From an uncultured Eubacteriaceae bacterium (GTDB lineage: Bacteria > Bacillota > Clostridia > Lachnospirales > CAG-274): 5,645 bases of DNA. This document shows, one piece after another, positions 5,254-5,645 of this stretch. How positions within the stretch are numbered: the stretch's first letter is position 1; the number at the start of each line of letters is the position of its first letter. The notes beneath the pieces are model-generated. The model saw only the letters and a program-made list of their open reading frames with translations. It did not search any database and was not told the DNA's origin. The stretch lies in NCBI GenBank assembly GCA_938042265.1, contig CALIRN010000301.1, forward strand, positions 1 through 5,645, read 5' to 3'. The position numbers and the translations under genes are program-made.

Positions 5254-5645
5254 TGAAAAACGTAATTTTAATCGGTATGCCGGGAGCAGGTAAAAGCACC
5301 GTAGGCGTAGTGTTGGCAAAAATGCTTGGCTGTACCTTTATTGACGGAGATTTGGTAATACAGGAGCGAACGGGCAGACTGCTCCACGAAATAATTGAGG
5401 AGATAGGGTCTGAGGGCTTTAATGAGCTGGAAAATCGCATAAATATGGCAATATCTCCCCAAAAGGCCGTTATTGCTCCAGGCGGAAGTGTGGTTTACGG
5501 CAAAGACGCCATGGAGCATTATAAGAAAACAGGCAGGGTTATATTTCTTAACCTGCCGCTGGAGGAGCTTGAAAGGCGTTTGGGTGATTTGAATGAAAGG
5601 GGCGTTTCCCTTAAGGACGGACAAACCCTTGCCGACCTTTATAAT
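5253..5645 (+). CDS. Shikimate-kinase-like P-loop kinase, atypical substrate site (3' partial)
   Basis: First 131 residues of a small kinase that continues past the window. The ATG overlaps the aminopeptidase stop (TAATG), and GAGGAG at 5239-5244, inside the upstream gene, is the ribosome binding site. The fold signs are clear: Walker A GMPGAGKST (8-16), the DxD motif FIDGD (29-33), a helical region like the substrate domain (about 34-62), and VIAPGGSVVY (73-82) followed by RVIFLNLPLEELERRL (95-110). True shikimate kinases have an arginine in the FRxxE motif, a GGG loop and an R-P lid motif. Here these read GFNELE (Asn57 for Arg), GGS (77-79) and ERGVSL (115-120). The catalytic ATP site looks intact, but shikimate binding is doubtful. 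Clostridial genomes carry similar proteins that are annotated shikimate kinase; that is recollection. I give no gene symbol, because aroK would claim too much. Confidence 0.85.
   Translation, partial: MKNVILIGMPGAGKSTVGVVLAKMLGCTFIDGDLVIQERTGRLLHEIIEEIGSEGFNELENRINMAISPQKAVIAPGGSVVYGKDAMEHYKKTGRVIFLNLPLEELERRLGDLNERGVSLKDGQTLADLYN

Noticed and set aside
4729..5624. Long open frames on the - strand opposite the peptidase and kinase genes.
   Set aside because: The sense strand encodes clear conserved motifs throughout, and the antisense products look like translated complement, with no family features.

Overview
The window looks like chromosomal DNA of a Gram-positive, low-to-moderate GC bacterium, most likely a gut-type member of the Clostridia. 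This is an inference from strong GGAGG-type ribosome binding sites, Firmicutes-style promoters (including one TRTGn extended -10), a TAATG-coupled gene pair, a propeller lipoprotein of a kind common in Firmicutes, and the protein variants seen. No rRNA, tRNA, CRISPR array, transposase or phage gene was found. The species cannot be named from this sequence.

Left part (1-2853, + strand): the distal end of a phosphate-uptake operon, pstC (5' end outside the window), pstA, pstB and phoU. Spacing is tight: an 8-nt overlap, then 45-nt and 16-nt gaps. PstC and PstA form the membrane channel and PstB the ATPase of the high-affinity Pst phosphate importer. PhoU is the cytoplasmic negative regulator that links transporter state to phosphate signalling. 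The phosphate-binding lipoprotein PstS and the operon promoter would be upstream. A strong, nearly symmetric hairpin at 2819-2853 ends the operon and can also end the converging gene from the other side.

Middle (2884-3876, - strand): a secreted lipoprotein with a low-complexity linker and seven propeller-like sequence repeats. It has its own good promoter. Its function is not known.

Intergenic region (3877-4140): two back-to-back promoters fire away from each other, with an imperfect inverted repeat exactly between their -35 boxes. Downstream on the + strand is a 60% GC block inside 15-20% GC surroundings, bounded by an 11-bp direct repeat that is itself an extended -10 box. This block is the least explained sequence in the window. 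It could be a leader RNA, a 31-codon mini-gene or a small inserted or dispersed repeat.

Right part (4141-5645, + strand): an M29-family metallo-aminopeptidase with all expected metal ligands, translationally coupled to a shikimate-kinase-like P-loop kinase that runs off the right edge. The kinase lacks several residues that define true shikimate kinases, so its substrate is uncertain. Overall this is a mostly ordinary housekeeping region. The points worth a second look are the intergenic island, the divergent promoter arrangement, the atypical kinase and the near-identical internal repeat in phoU.
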